From: Notospermus geniculatus
Lineage: Eukaryota; Nemertea; Pilidiophora; Heteronemertea; Lineidae
Reading direction: 5' to 3'
DNA length: 64,000 bases
Assembly (NCBI GenBank): GCA_002633025.1
Contig: NMRB01000006.1
Coordinates: 119,039-183,038, forward strand
The translations under genes and the position numbers were made by a program. Numbering within the stretch: the stretch's first letter is position 1; every line of letters begins with the position of its first letter. A model generated the notes under the pieces. It was given only the letters and a program-made list of their open reading frames with translations, was not told the DNA's origin and searched no databases. Shown piece after piece: positions 1-11,833 of this stretch.

Positions 1-3000
1 AGGTTTTCACCAGCAAGTCTGCAGTTTTACCAACTGGTTGACTTGTATGAAAAATTCATAAGCAAGGAATGAACTTTTGATGGTACCGGTATGTAACATT
101 GTTTCTGCATAAGGCCTGAAGAATTCTCATGCATTGGCTGAGTATTTCACACTTTGTGTGCTTTACACTGTTGTGCCGTAAATTGACTTTGTAGTCAATA
201 TACTGGCCAGTTTAGCAAGAAGTGTTGACTTTCTCATGCACATGGTGTGCATTCTTTCTGCATTGAAGCCTGAAGATTTCTACTTAGTAGCAAGTTTTGG
301 GAATGAATGGGGCAGTTCTCTTGTGGTGTGATTTAAAGTTTTTGTGTTGAAACTGACTTGGTGGTAATTACAGTGAGTTGACTGTTGACTTTTTCCATGG
401 TTTGTTCATCCCTTCTGTGTTGAAGGCAGTTATAATGAAGTTTTCTGATTGGTGGTGGAGCTTGAGAGTGATGAGTGGGCCAATTCATCGAGCGAAGATC
501 ACTCGTGGCTAATCCGAGACAAATTAACAGGAGCTGCTGTTGCATTAACACTTGTAGTAATCACTGTGTGACTTGGTTGCTGTGATTTATGACTCTTATC
601 GGGTTCCCATGATTTCAGGCGATAATTTATTGATCGTTTATCATGTTCCCCACATTATTGGCAGTTTGTTGAAGATGGTAACTCAACTACACTATTGGGT
701 TGTGGGGATGGTGCGGTGGAATCATCCATGCCTGCTACCAGTGAGGTCACAGGTTTGATCCTCTGGCGTGTCTGGCTTTAGGCAGTTAGGTGTGATAGAG
801 AGGGATCACCGCGATTGTAGGTTTCCACCGTGGGCTCCAGTTTCCTCCTACGGTATGAAAATATCCAGCAGTTAGGAACGAGTTTAGAATCCCCGATCAG
901 TGCACAAAAAAGGGTCGTCGATTGACGGAATAAGCCGCATAGGATTTCCATTGTGTGCCATGGACTAACGCCACTTCCGATCAGGGGTTCTTAACTTACC
1001 ATTTGTTAAGGTTGGCACTTGCATTCCTGTTGATAATGATACACACTATTCAAACTTGCCGTCAACTGACAAACCCCAGGGCCAGAGAAACTGCAGCCAT
1101 TGCATAGACCAGCGATTTCAAATGAACGAGCCATATTCCTTTCACAAGTTGGAGCCGGCTGTGACATTCGTGACGGAGATGTGAAGATGTCCTGATGCGT
1201 TGAAGAATAAACTCATCAATTGATCTATTCATGACTGAAATTAGTTTCTCATCGATAAAGTCACTTGTGCGGAAAGCTTTTCCTGTTCAACATTACACAG
1301 AAAGAACATCACCAACATTTCGTGAATTTGAAGGAGGACGATTTTGAATTGGTTTCTTTGCTGGGGAAAGTGTTTTTTGTGCTTGATTTCGTTTTATATT
1401 GATTGTCAGTAGGCGTGCTTGCGAACTATTCCTTTGGTACCAGAATTTCATCAAGTTGTTTTGGTGGTGAGTTTTCATGGTTGCTGGATCGTAAATCTTC
1501 CTGATGGATCACTTGGGTGATGAATTCGTTTCGAAGTCTTGCTGGCAAGTGAAGAATACAAGTATACTCGGGTATCAGTGTGGAGATTCTCAGGTTTGGA
1601 TCTACAAAGATGATTTTGAGTACCTGCTTGGTGGCTCCGGAACGAGATTCTGCTTGTCCTTACGGTTTGCCAGTCAAGTTCTGCGATGGCAAATGCAATT
1701 CACTGTGCTCTCTCTTCAACCCAGGAGCATGGCCTTGCTCTTTGTGATGTCATGGCAAACCTGACTCGGGCTGCATGAGGTTGGCTGTCCCAGAGGATGT
1801 GATAAAGTCTGCTCCCCAGCCACCCCCACAATCATGAATCTGGTCCGCTTGCCATCCCAATGGACTGGATTCCTGATTAGGTTCTGACATTGAACTCAGC
1901 GTCCCTTATTGTTTTCAATTAAATGAGCAGTCAACTGATGTCAGTTATTGGAAAACAGTCATGCCTGAGAGGAATGCTTTGTCTCTCTGAAGCCGCTAAT
2001 GAAATTTTGTGCCTGATCCCATGCTCCATGCTGCCCCACCCCCAGCTGCTGAGACTGCCCCTGGACATTGATTCTAGTGGTAGCTGCCTGGATTCATTGG
2101 CGGGTTGGTCACAGCAAGAAGTTGGGAATAACATTGGTATGTGATTATAGGAGGGGCGATAACCACCCGTGTTTATTCTGTGACGAAAGTGATAAATCTG
2201 TTCAATGCTGGGATAGTATCAATGCTGTTATTGAAAAGCAAAGCTCTGATTTAGTATTCGTTCGGGAAGGCTCATCCTGTGGTAGTTCTTCCAATGTTGG
2301 ATATTTCTTATGATTAGATTAGCAGAGGAATGTGGTAATTGGTGCAACTGGTGTGGGACGTTCGGAGCAACCATTTATAGGATTGAAAAGCAATCACGGA
2401 TGTCGCCACCAAGGGAGATATTTCTTGCCTATCGCTCCTTGCGACAAGAATTTATCACCAGCAATATCCGCATGTCCAGGAAGTGTGTTAGTGGAGGCAT
2501 TGTGTTCGTGGACGCCGTTGTGGGATTCGGAATCTGGTAATCGGGAGTGTTGTTGCTGTCTGGGGTATCCCAGAATGTCTGATGAGTGGTGTGGCACTGT
2601 AACCATTCTTTGGACATCTTTCGTGTTTTGGGCATTGTGGATTTTCGTCTTCATTCCTGTCATCGGGAATTGCTTTGATCTTAGACATCATCATGGATAC
2701 CTTTTAAACAAAGCACCTGATGGGACTAGCACGAGCCAGATCCAACCAGTTGAGTAGCATTGCCACAGTCCCTGGTGTGGTGCTGGAGCATCTTTCAAGT
2801 CTTGGTTTTAAAGGTCTTGGTTCATAAGTGGAATATTTGGTATCTTGGAAGTTCATTCTGTGGGGACTGATACGCTCCTTGTGTTTCAGTTGAGGAATTC
2901 TCCTTAGACCATAAGGTACCACTGTGTGATCTAAGTTTAAATCTGATCATATTGGTTCATGGTAGCCATGCAAGATTAGCGAATATTCCTCTTGAGTAGT

Positions 3001-3708
3001 TTCTCGACTTTTCCGATTGAAATTGTTCACTGATTTAGAACAAGATTTTGATTGATGTGCGAGTTTGAAGATGGCAAGCATGTGTTATCAGGTGTTATTG
3101 GATTCGGATCTCCTGATGAACTGATGATTTTGCCGTTCTAGAATTTGAAATCAGCTGCTCAGGGTTCATTTCAGTGATATATGGAAGTTGAGTGCACTTT
3201 CATTTTCGTTGGTTTGTTCTATGTTTCTGCAGAGCAGGTGGACGTACAACAAACTGCGTCAAAGCTCAAGTAGGAAAACAGGGCCTGAAAATTAATCTGA
3301 TGCTCTGGAGCAAAAACTGGAGAAGCAATCAGCTCAGAAGTGAGGTGACTGGAGATGTGCCAGAGGGGTTGCTGACATTAGCTAGGCTTTCATGCATGTA
3401 ATTAACATGTCCTGAACACCAAGAAACAAGTCTACAGATAAGACAAATGATTATTTCGGAGTTTTTGTTTGCTGAGCCCAAATCCTTTTTTGTAGCTCTG
3501 GAGAAGTTTTATTATAGAGGGAAATGGTTGGAGAACATGGTGGCATAGTGGTTGAGCGTCGGGAGTTGAGACTGAGTGGTCCCTGGTCCAAGTCGTCACT
3601 AGGTCTGAACTGCAGCTGAAAGGATCAAGTGGGGCACTGAGTGAGTTGCTCCTTGAGTTCCCCAGACACTGACAATGACACTCAACGGTCCCAAAATGGT
3701 CCAACTCT
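1..3708. other. Gene-poor region, no supported gene
   Basis: Several open frames of 60-140 codons occur on both strands, but none shows a recognisable domain, a convincing splice pattern or protein-like composition. The first exon of MINDY4 (about 25 residues in relatives) could lie here or upstream of the window, but I could not identify it. A tRNA A-box-like string followed by a weak B-box-like string near 3548-3600 hints at a degraded SINE, which is not strong enough to call. Confidence 0.5.
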
Positions 3709-4020
3709 AATACACTGATATCAGATCTCGCACAATCGCAGCATCCGTGGTAGAATTTTCGACGGCCACTTCCGTTTTTAACCTCACTACCAGGAGTACG
3801 GGCAAAAATGTCCTAGATCGAGGTTGAATTGCGTGTATTGGTTCCCAATGCCACCACCAGGGGATGGATCCTGGTGGTGGTATCGGGAACCAACACGTGT
3901 TTCTCAACCTCGATCTAGGAAATTTTTGCCTTACTCCTGTAGTGAGGTTGAAAATGGAAGTGGCTGTCAAAAATTCTACCAGGGATGCTGCGATCGTATG
4001 AGATGTGAAATCGGTGTATT
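3709..4020. repeat. Large foldback (inverted-repeat) element
   Basis: Two arms of about 155 bases face each other around a centre near 3866. The left arm begins AATACACTGATATCAGATCT and the right arm ends with an imperfect reverse complement of it. Matching blocks recur through the whole length, including CCTAGATCGAGGTTGA against TCAACCTCGATCTAGG. Open frames read through this stretch on both strands only because of the palindrome. It is a foldback MITE with no coding capacity. Confidence 0.85.
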
Positions 4021-4453
4021 CACCACCCTCCTTCACCAATGACCTGTAAATGCCACTTTGCCCTTTCGTTGATTACGGTCAATGTTTTCCTATGATCAGC
4101 GTAATGTGTTTTCTGTCAACTCCGTCATTTGCCTTTCCAGTCAAGTGCGTTTCTGATGATCGGCAGATTTCACATGTCATTGAACATCGGTGTTTATGCT
4201 GGTGTAGGTCAGCGCGGGTTCATGATTACCATTCACTATCTCAATGATTCAGGTGGTTGAGGATGGAAATCATGCACCCGACGGTGTACTCCCCATTTTC
4301 CTGTCATTTCTACAACCTAGTCCGTTGTCCCTAATGTGGAGACACCCCAGTTGAAGGAAACAGCACTGAAAGTCAAATGAAGTGAAGAGAAGGAATGAAC
4401 TAAAATGAGATCTGAATCCCTTTGCCATTGTCATCAAAGTAACATGTAATAAG

Positions 4454-4921
4454 CAGGGATTGCGCTAGCCGTTCGCCACGTTCGCCAATGCGATAAAAAT
4501 GTCTGGGTGGCGATAATATTTTCAACAGACCTCGCCACTGTGGCGAAAGCCCATAATTTCAGAGGGGTGATTGACATACCTGAGCATGTTTAATGATGCA
4601 AAGACTGCATGTAACAGGTTCCTGCAACCCCTACACTTGAAAGTGGAACAGTCCAAATCCAGACACAACAAAGCCATGTGCTCAGTTTCCAGTCAAAACA
4701 AATGCACATGGTCAGGCCGTAGACTTTGTAGTCACGTAGTAGTCTTGCTCACAACACCCTCCATGCTTCACAGTGACTTTGGCTCAGACTGAACAGATGT
4801 GGCTAACAATTTTTTGGGCTTGGTTCGCCACAGTGGCTAACACAACTAAAATGTGGCTAAAAAAATTGAGAGTCAGTAAGCCACAGTGGCTAACACATTT
4901 TTCAGGCTAGCGCAACCCCTG
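4454..4921. mobile_element. hAT-like MITE with short TIRs and a target-site duplication
   Basis: The element starts CAGGGATTGCGCTAGCC and ends GGCTAGCGCAACCCCTG, imperfect terminal inverted repeats of about 17 bases. AATAAG flanks it directly on both sides (4448-4453 and 4922-4927), a plausible target-site duplication. CAGGG...CCCTG termini are usual for hAT elements, although hAT duplications are normally 8 bp and only 6 match here. The interior repeats motifs such as GCCACAGTGGC and has no transposase frame. Confidence 0.75.
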
Positions 4922-5309
4922 AATAAGTGGAAAACACACAAAGCTCAGTCATGTCACTCACACTGAGTATTCTGTGCCCGGAACTGAACTCACAGCTTCT
5001 AATACCCGGAAGTTGTAAGGATGGATAGTCAAATTGTCACCATGAGTGTTGCTACTCTCCGTTAAAACTCACGGAGGGTAGGTTAGCTGTGGCCATGACA
5101 GTCACACTAAACTTGGGGTAAATTTACTTTTCCCAAAAACGTGAAAAGGCGTGTTCACTCAAATTGGGGTCAAGCAATGGAGAGGATTTCCTCTAACATT
5201 CATTCTTTCCGAGAAATTTGTGTGTTCATGTCAACCGCCGCCTTGAGTAATTGTTTGCTCAAGTGGAGACTTCCATGCATGCATCTGGATGATGAGGTCT
5301 TTTTTTCAG

Positions 5310-8300
5310 GGTTTGAAAAACACTCTGAAAGTAATGGATGATGAGCTTCCGAGGACAGAGAGCAGCATCAGCAACCGAGTTGCCTTGGCCAAGGAAGTTA
5401 AAATAGAGAAAATGATGAGGTTAAATAAGGTAAGCCCTACTGACATGACTGACTGCACTCTCCATCAGGCTCCATTGTCATTCAGCAGATTGTGATGATA
5501 CATGTATAAAGTCTAATAATATTTTCACTTTCTTTGCCCATCACATTAGGAAAAAGATGTGCCATACCGAACAATGATAGAAGTTATTACAAAGCATATG
5601 ATTGATTCAGCTGGTGGTGAGCCAGTCAACCCTTCCCCTGTTGTTGTGCACAACAATGCACTTGGGTCTAAAAAGCCAACGTCAGCAGATAGCAGCCATG
5701 GGAGTAGTGACGACAGATCCTCTCCACCGCTGTCAAGGACAAGAAACGGAAAGAAACCTGTGTCATCTGGTCTGAAGAAAAACAGTGGTATGTCCATCAT
5801 GATCATATTGTTCTTTATCCTACAATGCAGGGGGTGCCGATCTCAGGCCAAGGGGACACGTTGTTTCCAGTGCATTTCTGAATAAACATGTATATTTCAG
5901 GTGATCTTGTCCTTGAAGATGCTGGTGAGTCAGAGACAATCCTTGGTGATGGCACTGACAACCTGATCATAGCCCAACCTGAGCCAGTTATCACGGCGAA
6001 TATCCACACAGCAACAATAACACCCAGACCAAGATCTGCTAGGCGTGGTCTTGGCATGGCAGGAGCAATCTCAAGCAATCTTGATGTGAGTGATTTTTAG
6101 CTGACTTTTACTCAGGCTGAGGAAAGAAGGGTTTTGCTTGAGGTTAATTTATTCTGTCAATTTCATTCTTTTTCTTTCCTAGGACAGAGAGAAACGCATG
6201 AAGAGACCTGTTCACAAACCAATGAACTATCCTCAGCAGAATATTTATAAAATGGATGTGACTGATAATAAAAAGACAGATGATTTTAACTTGAGTGTTG
6301 GTACTGAGAACCGACTTCCTCTCAAAACAGACACAAGAAATGAAGGACTAACAAAACGCTCTGATAAAAGCCGTCGAGAGAACCGATTGTGGACATTTTA
6401 GCTGCAGATCCATCGCCACGGCCTCTTGGAGTTGTTCATGGCAGGCGATTGGAAAAGTCGGTAACTCCCGATCAGGAAGAGCAGTCGATTTTGAGCGTGC
6501 GGGGCGAACGATTAAAGTATGGCCGCCGATCGTCGCTCGAGGGTGAAAAATTAGTGGAAAAATATGACGTGAATATGTCGAGTATATGTGAGCGCCCACC
6601 AACACGAGGAGAAAAGCGTGTGAAAGAAGAACAAGTCAGGTTCGTGGATGAGTTGGGTGGTAGAGGCTTAGCTTAGGACTCTTCTTGTGATCCTTGCTTT
6701 GCATGTTGCTCCTTTGTACATTATTTGTTTAATCCTACCTGAAATACCAATGACTTCGTGTAGCCTAGGCATCACCTTTGCAGATTTATCACATAAGATA
6801 CGCGAGGACATTGCATAACATACGAGGGCGCTGCATTGACAATCTTGTGTAACCTACGTGACAACAATGCCCATCCACAAATACATAGTATTATTGCCCA
6901 CGTGCATGGTTCACTGTCGGTAGCATCCACAACCTACGCAAAGAGTGTGATGCTATGTATGTGTGTACACAGCACGAATCCTTGCCATATATTCATCTTC
7001 CAGACCAAAACCTGCAGCTACTTCAACCCGAGTGGGAGACGTTGAGATAGGAGACATTGATGACCTTGACAATGACCTAGCTGACCTTGAGGTCAGTCGA
7101 CCTGTCCCAACACATTCAAATGTCACTGCTATTGATGCCAAACCTATAGATCTACAAACTGCCATGGTAAGTGAATAAAAAGTTTCCTCTGCAACTAAAC
7201 TATGTCATCTGACATGGGGCGTTTCTTTTAAATAAAATAAAATGCATCAAAACGTTGAGCGAATAGAGGGAATAGCATAAGTGTTGGCCTGCCGGTATCA
7301 AGTGTACCAAGGAGACATCGATAAAAACTTTATTATTATGAAGTCATACCTGTAATAAATTTCAGGATTTAAAGATACTAATCTTTGGTTCTCCAAGTGG
7401 AACATTCAATGAAGAATGGAAAGACCAAAGTTTCACCTTTTCTGATTTGCCTGAACTGCAATATGGAATTGTACAAAAAAAGGTGGGTGATTTATGTAAT
7501 TTGTGCGGATTGTCATCTTCTGGTGTAACTGTTGATTCGCCTTTGTAGAAATCTAGTGCAAGCCATTCATGACACTGTCCCTTGTCAATTACTTACATGT
7601 ATGGAAGGGAATGTTTTTCACAGGCAATAGTGCTTCAAATGTGCTTGCCATACATCTAGGTGAAAGCATGGCAGACATTGTAAATATATGTATGAACGAA
7701 GTCCTGATCCTGAGGAACTGTGCAGCAAGTGTGGAAAACTGCTACACAGTTGTGGAAACAAGCTTTTGATGTAGTCGTGGTTCATAATACACAATAATTT
7801 CAAGATACTTTGCACAAAGGGGCTGTTCATTCTCATCCTAGGGATTGTCAAATCAGGCTGTTCGTGATCACCCTGACCTAAAAATATAATGTTGGGTCAT
7901 TTCAATGACCAGAAACTGACAGAAGAATCACTTTTTGTTGCTCAATGTAGGACCATTCTATTCTCTAGGTGGGGGTTGGAGGTGCCATAGGCCTATACAT
8001 TGTGTTATGGTTGCATAATGTCATTTCTTGCCCATTCCTGATAAAGGTGTTTTGGGTGACTTGATGTTTTCAATGCCAATATAAGGGTGCAAGGGATGAT
8101 AGTGGCGTGACCTGCCCAGGGTTTGAATAGGGACTAGGAAAGTCCTAGAAGATGTTAGATAATATTCAATAATTCTTTTTGTTACTCAGAGTGCTTGCTT
8201 GAGCTATAGCCTAGTACTGCGTAGACATGGTAGTGCATCTGTGCCAAGTTTGTGGAAGATGTAAAAAACTTATGATAACCTTGGTTTCATGTGGATTATT

Positions 8301-10725
8301 GGAGATGTGGATTTAGAACTGATAATTCNCTCTCTCTTAAGCGAAGAATTTCAAAATCATTTTTGGGGGTGTTCTTGTTAATTATGATGAAAAATCTTGC
8401 ATGATCAGGACCTCTAATGAGCAGCACAACCCATTTCTGAAGTAACATTTAGACTTTATGGCATTTTTGCGGGGCCTCATCACATTGATTAGCCTTTTGT
8501 TCTAGATAATGACTTATGATTGACTTGACAATTGATCCAATATTGATCATTTTCACCATAGAATCATCCCTGCAACTTTCAAATTCATAGCTTTTCTAGT
8601 TTTCCCAAGGATCACAAATCTTGGTCTCAAATGAAAATGAACAGCCCCTTTGATTACAGGGCGGGCCGTGTGGCGTGCTGGCCAGTGTTCAAGCGTGTTT
8701 CCTCCAAGAACTGCTTTTTACTGACGGAAAAAATAATGGTTATAAAAGGTGAGTCCTGTCTAGTCGAAGGTGATTCCAAAAATATCATTTGACAGAGGAT
8801 AACGAGGATAGCATGCACAGCATTTTAAAAATGCTGTAGGAAATAATTTTTGTTACAAAGCAGTTTTCAAGGTTTACTATTTTGTGGAAATGTATTTGGT
8901 TCTTTGATATATTTATGGTATGATTGAACAGTGTCATGCACAACATGTCTAAATAAATTATATTTGTTGCAGTTTAACATTGGAAAGAAGGAAACGAAGT
9001 GAAACATTAGCAAAGGCCTTGAGTAACATTCTCTGGCGAGCTGGTGAAAATAGGCGGGCAATAGTGACACTACCGGGTGGTAGGACCATGTTTTCTAGTG
9101 GCATGCGATATAAGGCTGATGGTCTGACAGAAACGGTAGGTTCCGGGTGTGCCTGTATGCGGCTCTGTCGATTTCGTTCTGGGATATGTAGAACTTATCT
9201 CTGATGTTTATTCTCCTTCTTTAGCTGACGTTAAACAAGTTTGAGAAGAAGAATGATCTGACACATTTCATGATGAAATGTGTGTCTCAGTTTGAGTTGG
9301 ATGGGAACTCTGGTGTAGTGCTCGCCCTCTACTCAGCGATTCTCTCCAGATCAATAAAGAGGTGAGGAAAACACAAATAAATGAAGTTAGCTGTATGAAC
9401 TGAGGGTGCTTGCAGTAAGCGTAGCTAGGCCCTGCAGTGCACTTAACATTTTTCAGAGTGTCAGTGTCTTTTTTCACCCCAGTGCACCAACAAAAGTTTC
9501 GTTACGCATCCCATAAATAAATTTTCTTTCTAGTTTAAAGCATGATATGGATGATCCCGGAAGCAAATTCATGGGGGCTCATTCCTACTGCACGCAAGAA
9601 ATGGTTAACTTGCTTCTGACGGGGAAAGCTGTGTCAAACGTCTTCAATGGTATCATTGAGCTCGGCGAAATGGGTCAGTCGACCACATTACGTGGAATAT
9701 CAACCAGATGTGACATTGGTTTGTTGTCGTTGTTTGAACACTACAAGTCTTGTCAGGTAAGGCCAAGCGTAGTTCATCGTGCATTTATAATGTTCTCCAA
9801 CCTTGCATTAATTAGAGTGGCTCTTTACCTCTTCGAGACGGTTTCAATGAGCTGTTCCTACTTCTTCCAGGTTGGCACTTTCATGAAGACACCAGTTTAT
9901 CCAATCTGGGTGGTGTGTAGTGAGAGTCATTTCAGTGTCCTGTTCTCCGTCAAGAAGGAGTTGGTCTGTGATTGGAAAGCAGAGCGACAGTTTGATCTTT
10001 ATTATTACGATGGTCTAATGCGGCAAGATGAAGAGATTAAGTTGTCAATAGGTGAGTTGCGTGCTGGAGACACGTTGGGCTTTTTATGGTGGAGTGAAAG
10101 AGAGGTTGTCTCCTCTTAATAGCCTAAGAATCCATTCACGCGATTTTCTTGCCGCAGACGCTCGAAAGCATTGTTTGTTTCCGCCGCGTTGGTCGTGGAC
10201 AAAGGATGCGACATCGCGCGGCACGAAAATCGCGTGAATGGATTCTTAGCCTTAACTGATGGTAAAAATGCATCAAAATTTTTACTCTCTCTTGTCGAAT
10301 TGTTAACACTGTGTCGTCACTCTTCAACACATACCATCTTTTTTGCTCTTCTTTCAAGATACAACAAATAGATTCTATGAACCAGCATCTGATGAAGATT
10401 TGGTACCGCCATTAGAACACTGCATCAGGACAAAGTAAGTTATGATTGGCCAGCTGAATTATATTAATATGACTGCAGGACAGTGCTGAAGTGCTGTGTA
10501 TAGTAGCAAATTCATTTTACATCACACTGCATCTACTCCATACACATGGAAGTACCATCATCAACGTCTTAAGGATTAAGGAAAGCCTCCCCATTCCAAT
10601 GCTTATTGCTAAAAACCTGACCTGATCCTGCAAAATCTGGTCTTGAGTCTTCATCATGTTCATTGTCTTTTTGCAGGTGGCCAGAGGCAGCTATTGATTG
10701 GAATGGCACAGAGCCCATTCTCTGA
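5310..10725 (+). CDS. MINDY4: MINDY4 (FAM188B) deubiquitinase, exons 2-14, with a one-base frameshift
   Basis: Lysine-48-selective ubiquitin hydrolase of the MINDY family. Coding exons: 5310-5429, 5550-5787, 5901-6085, 6183-6639, 7004-7166, 7366-7482, 8660-8748, 8973-9135, 9225-9361, 9534-9756, 9871-10051, 10359-10434, 10677-10725. All have GT-AG borders and, except inside 6183-6639, phases join. The catalytic core is plain: YGIVQKK (oxyanion Gln) at the end of the exon at 7366, GGPCGVL with the nucleophile Cys opening the exon at 8660, and [11 protein letters not shown] with the catalytic His in the exon at 9871. The end, DWNGTEPIL, matches the vertebrate C-terminus. The exons give about 732 residues; with the missing first exon this is close to the human 757. 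The first exon was not found, so the start is open. The exon 6183-6639 loses frame between about 6366 and 6400 and is one base short of its expected length. AATAAA at 11265 is a possible polyadenylation signal. Assignment is by recalled similarity and is very secure. Confidence 0.95.
10122..10251. mobile_element. Foldback MITE in the penultimate-but-one MINDY4 intron
   Basis: The left end GCCTAAGAATCCATTCACGC is mirrored by GCGTGAATGGATTCTTAGCC at the right end, giving about 26-base inverted repeats around a short GC-rich centre. It fills much of the intron between the exons ending at 10051 and starting at 10359, without touching either splice site. Confidence 0.85.
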
Positions 10726-10823
10726 GTGAGTGCATCCAGAGGATTTGTAACTTCAGGGAAGAACTCTGACCTAGCGAGTGGATTTGTGGTACTAGAGGAG
10801 AACTCGACTCAAGAAGCCTTGAA

Positions 10824-11029
10824 TGACTAGTGGTTATCACGTCCATTTAGCAAGTGGCAGGTCCCGGGTTCGAATTCCGGGCCATATGAGATTAATCATC
10901 CCTGGCTCTTCAGTCCGTCGCATGGGACAGTAAGGAACATGAGCAGCATGAGACAGCCTCCAACGTACTTACCACTAGGGCCAATGGATTCGGCCCTGAG
11001 GGAAACATCTAACACAAATGCAAATACTT
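10824..11029 (+). mobile_element. tRNA-derived SINE, copy 1
   Basis: The head carries an A-box-like TAGTGGTTATCACG and a B-box GGTTCGAATTCCGGG at tRNA-like spacing, but there is no complete tRNA. A shared body follows (GGGATTAATCATCCCTGGCTC-like, then CCGTCGCATGGGACAG), and it ends with a small hairpin (GGGCCAATGGATTCGGCCC). The same body occurs at 14830, 18276 and 27264. It lies just downstream of the MINDY4 stop, so it may be part of the 3' UTR. Confidence 0.85.
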
Positions 11030-11833
11030 GACTTGCACCAGTATTTCCACAATGCATTTTACAGCCCAACAAAGCAGCTGATGCTCATTGTGGTTCTGTG
11101 CATGTAACTGCGACACCAGGTTAGACTGCAAAGTGAGGAAGAAGAGGTGCCGAGGCCAAAAACCCAGTGAGATTTATTTTGTTGTGAGGAATGAGTTTGC
11201 ACTCAGTAGTCATGCCATTCTATTGATGGCCAATAATAATAAGTTATAGGAATCATAATATTATAATAAATGCATTCAGAATTTCCGTCCAAGGAAGACA
11301 CAGGGAAAGTGTGATCATTCAAGGAGCATGACTATAAAATGCAGCTACTGGTTCAGTGGTCCTGTGACCTCTGGATGGGCCACAACTACTTTTTTAAGCA
11401 TTTCTGATGGACAAAAAGGAAAACGTCAGTTCACTTTTGGAACACTTTTTATAGTGCTGTGCATTACATGTTGTCATACCGCCCACCAATATCGATTTTG
11501 TCTTAAGAATTTATGGAAATATGTAGTTCTGATTCATATTCATAAAGGAACTATAAGTTGTTGGGTACTTAACGTTTGTTTGATTCAATAGATAGATGGT
11601 GTGCATGTATTTATAGACTTTTAAGTCATTTTATAAATATGGACAAGTTTATTGAATCGTATCTGTTTGATAGTAGGCTATGGCCAATTTTGACACTTTT
11701 GGTCAAGAAACTAGTGTAGCGGTAATTAAAAAATCATACATGTATCTCGTTTTGGTGATGTCTCAAAATTTGAGATTTCAAGTTCTGATGAAACTCTAAT
11801 AAAATCCAAAATGACAATAGGGGCATAGTCCCT

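Noticed and set aside
2332-2757. 141-codon open frame on the plus strand
   Set aside because: Composition is not protein-like, there is no domain or splice context, and overlapping open frames of similar length exist on both strands.
3548-3700. Degraded tRNA-like SINE
   Set aside because: The A-box-like TGGCATAGTGG is good, but the B-box is poor and no second copy was found.
3707-4042. Overlapping open frames on both strands
   Set aside because: They lie in the arms of the foldback at 3709-4020; the palindrome makes both strands look open and similar.
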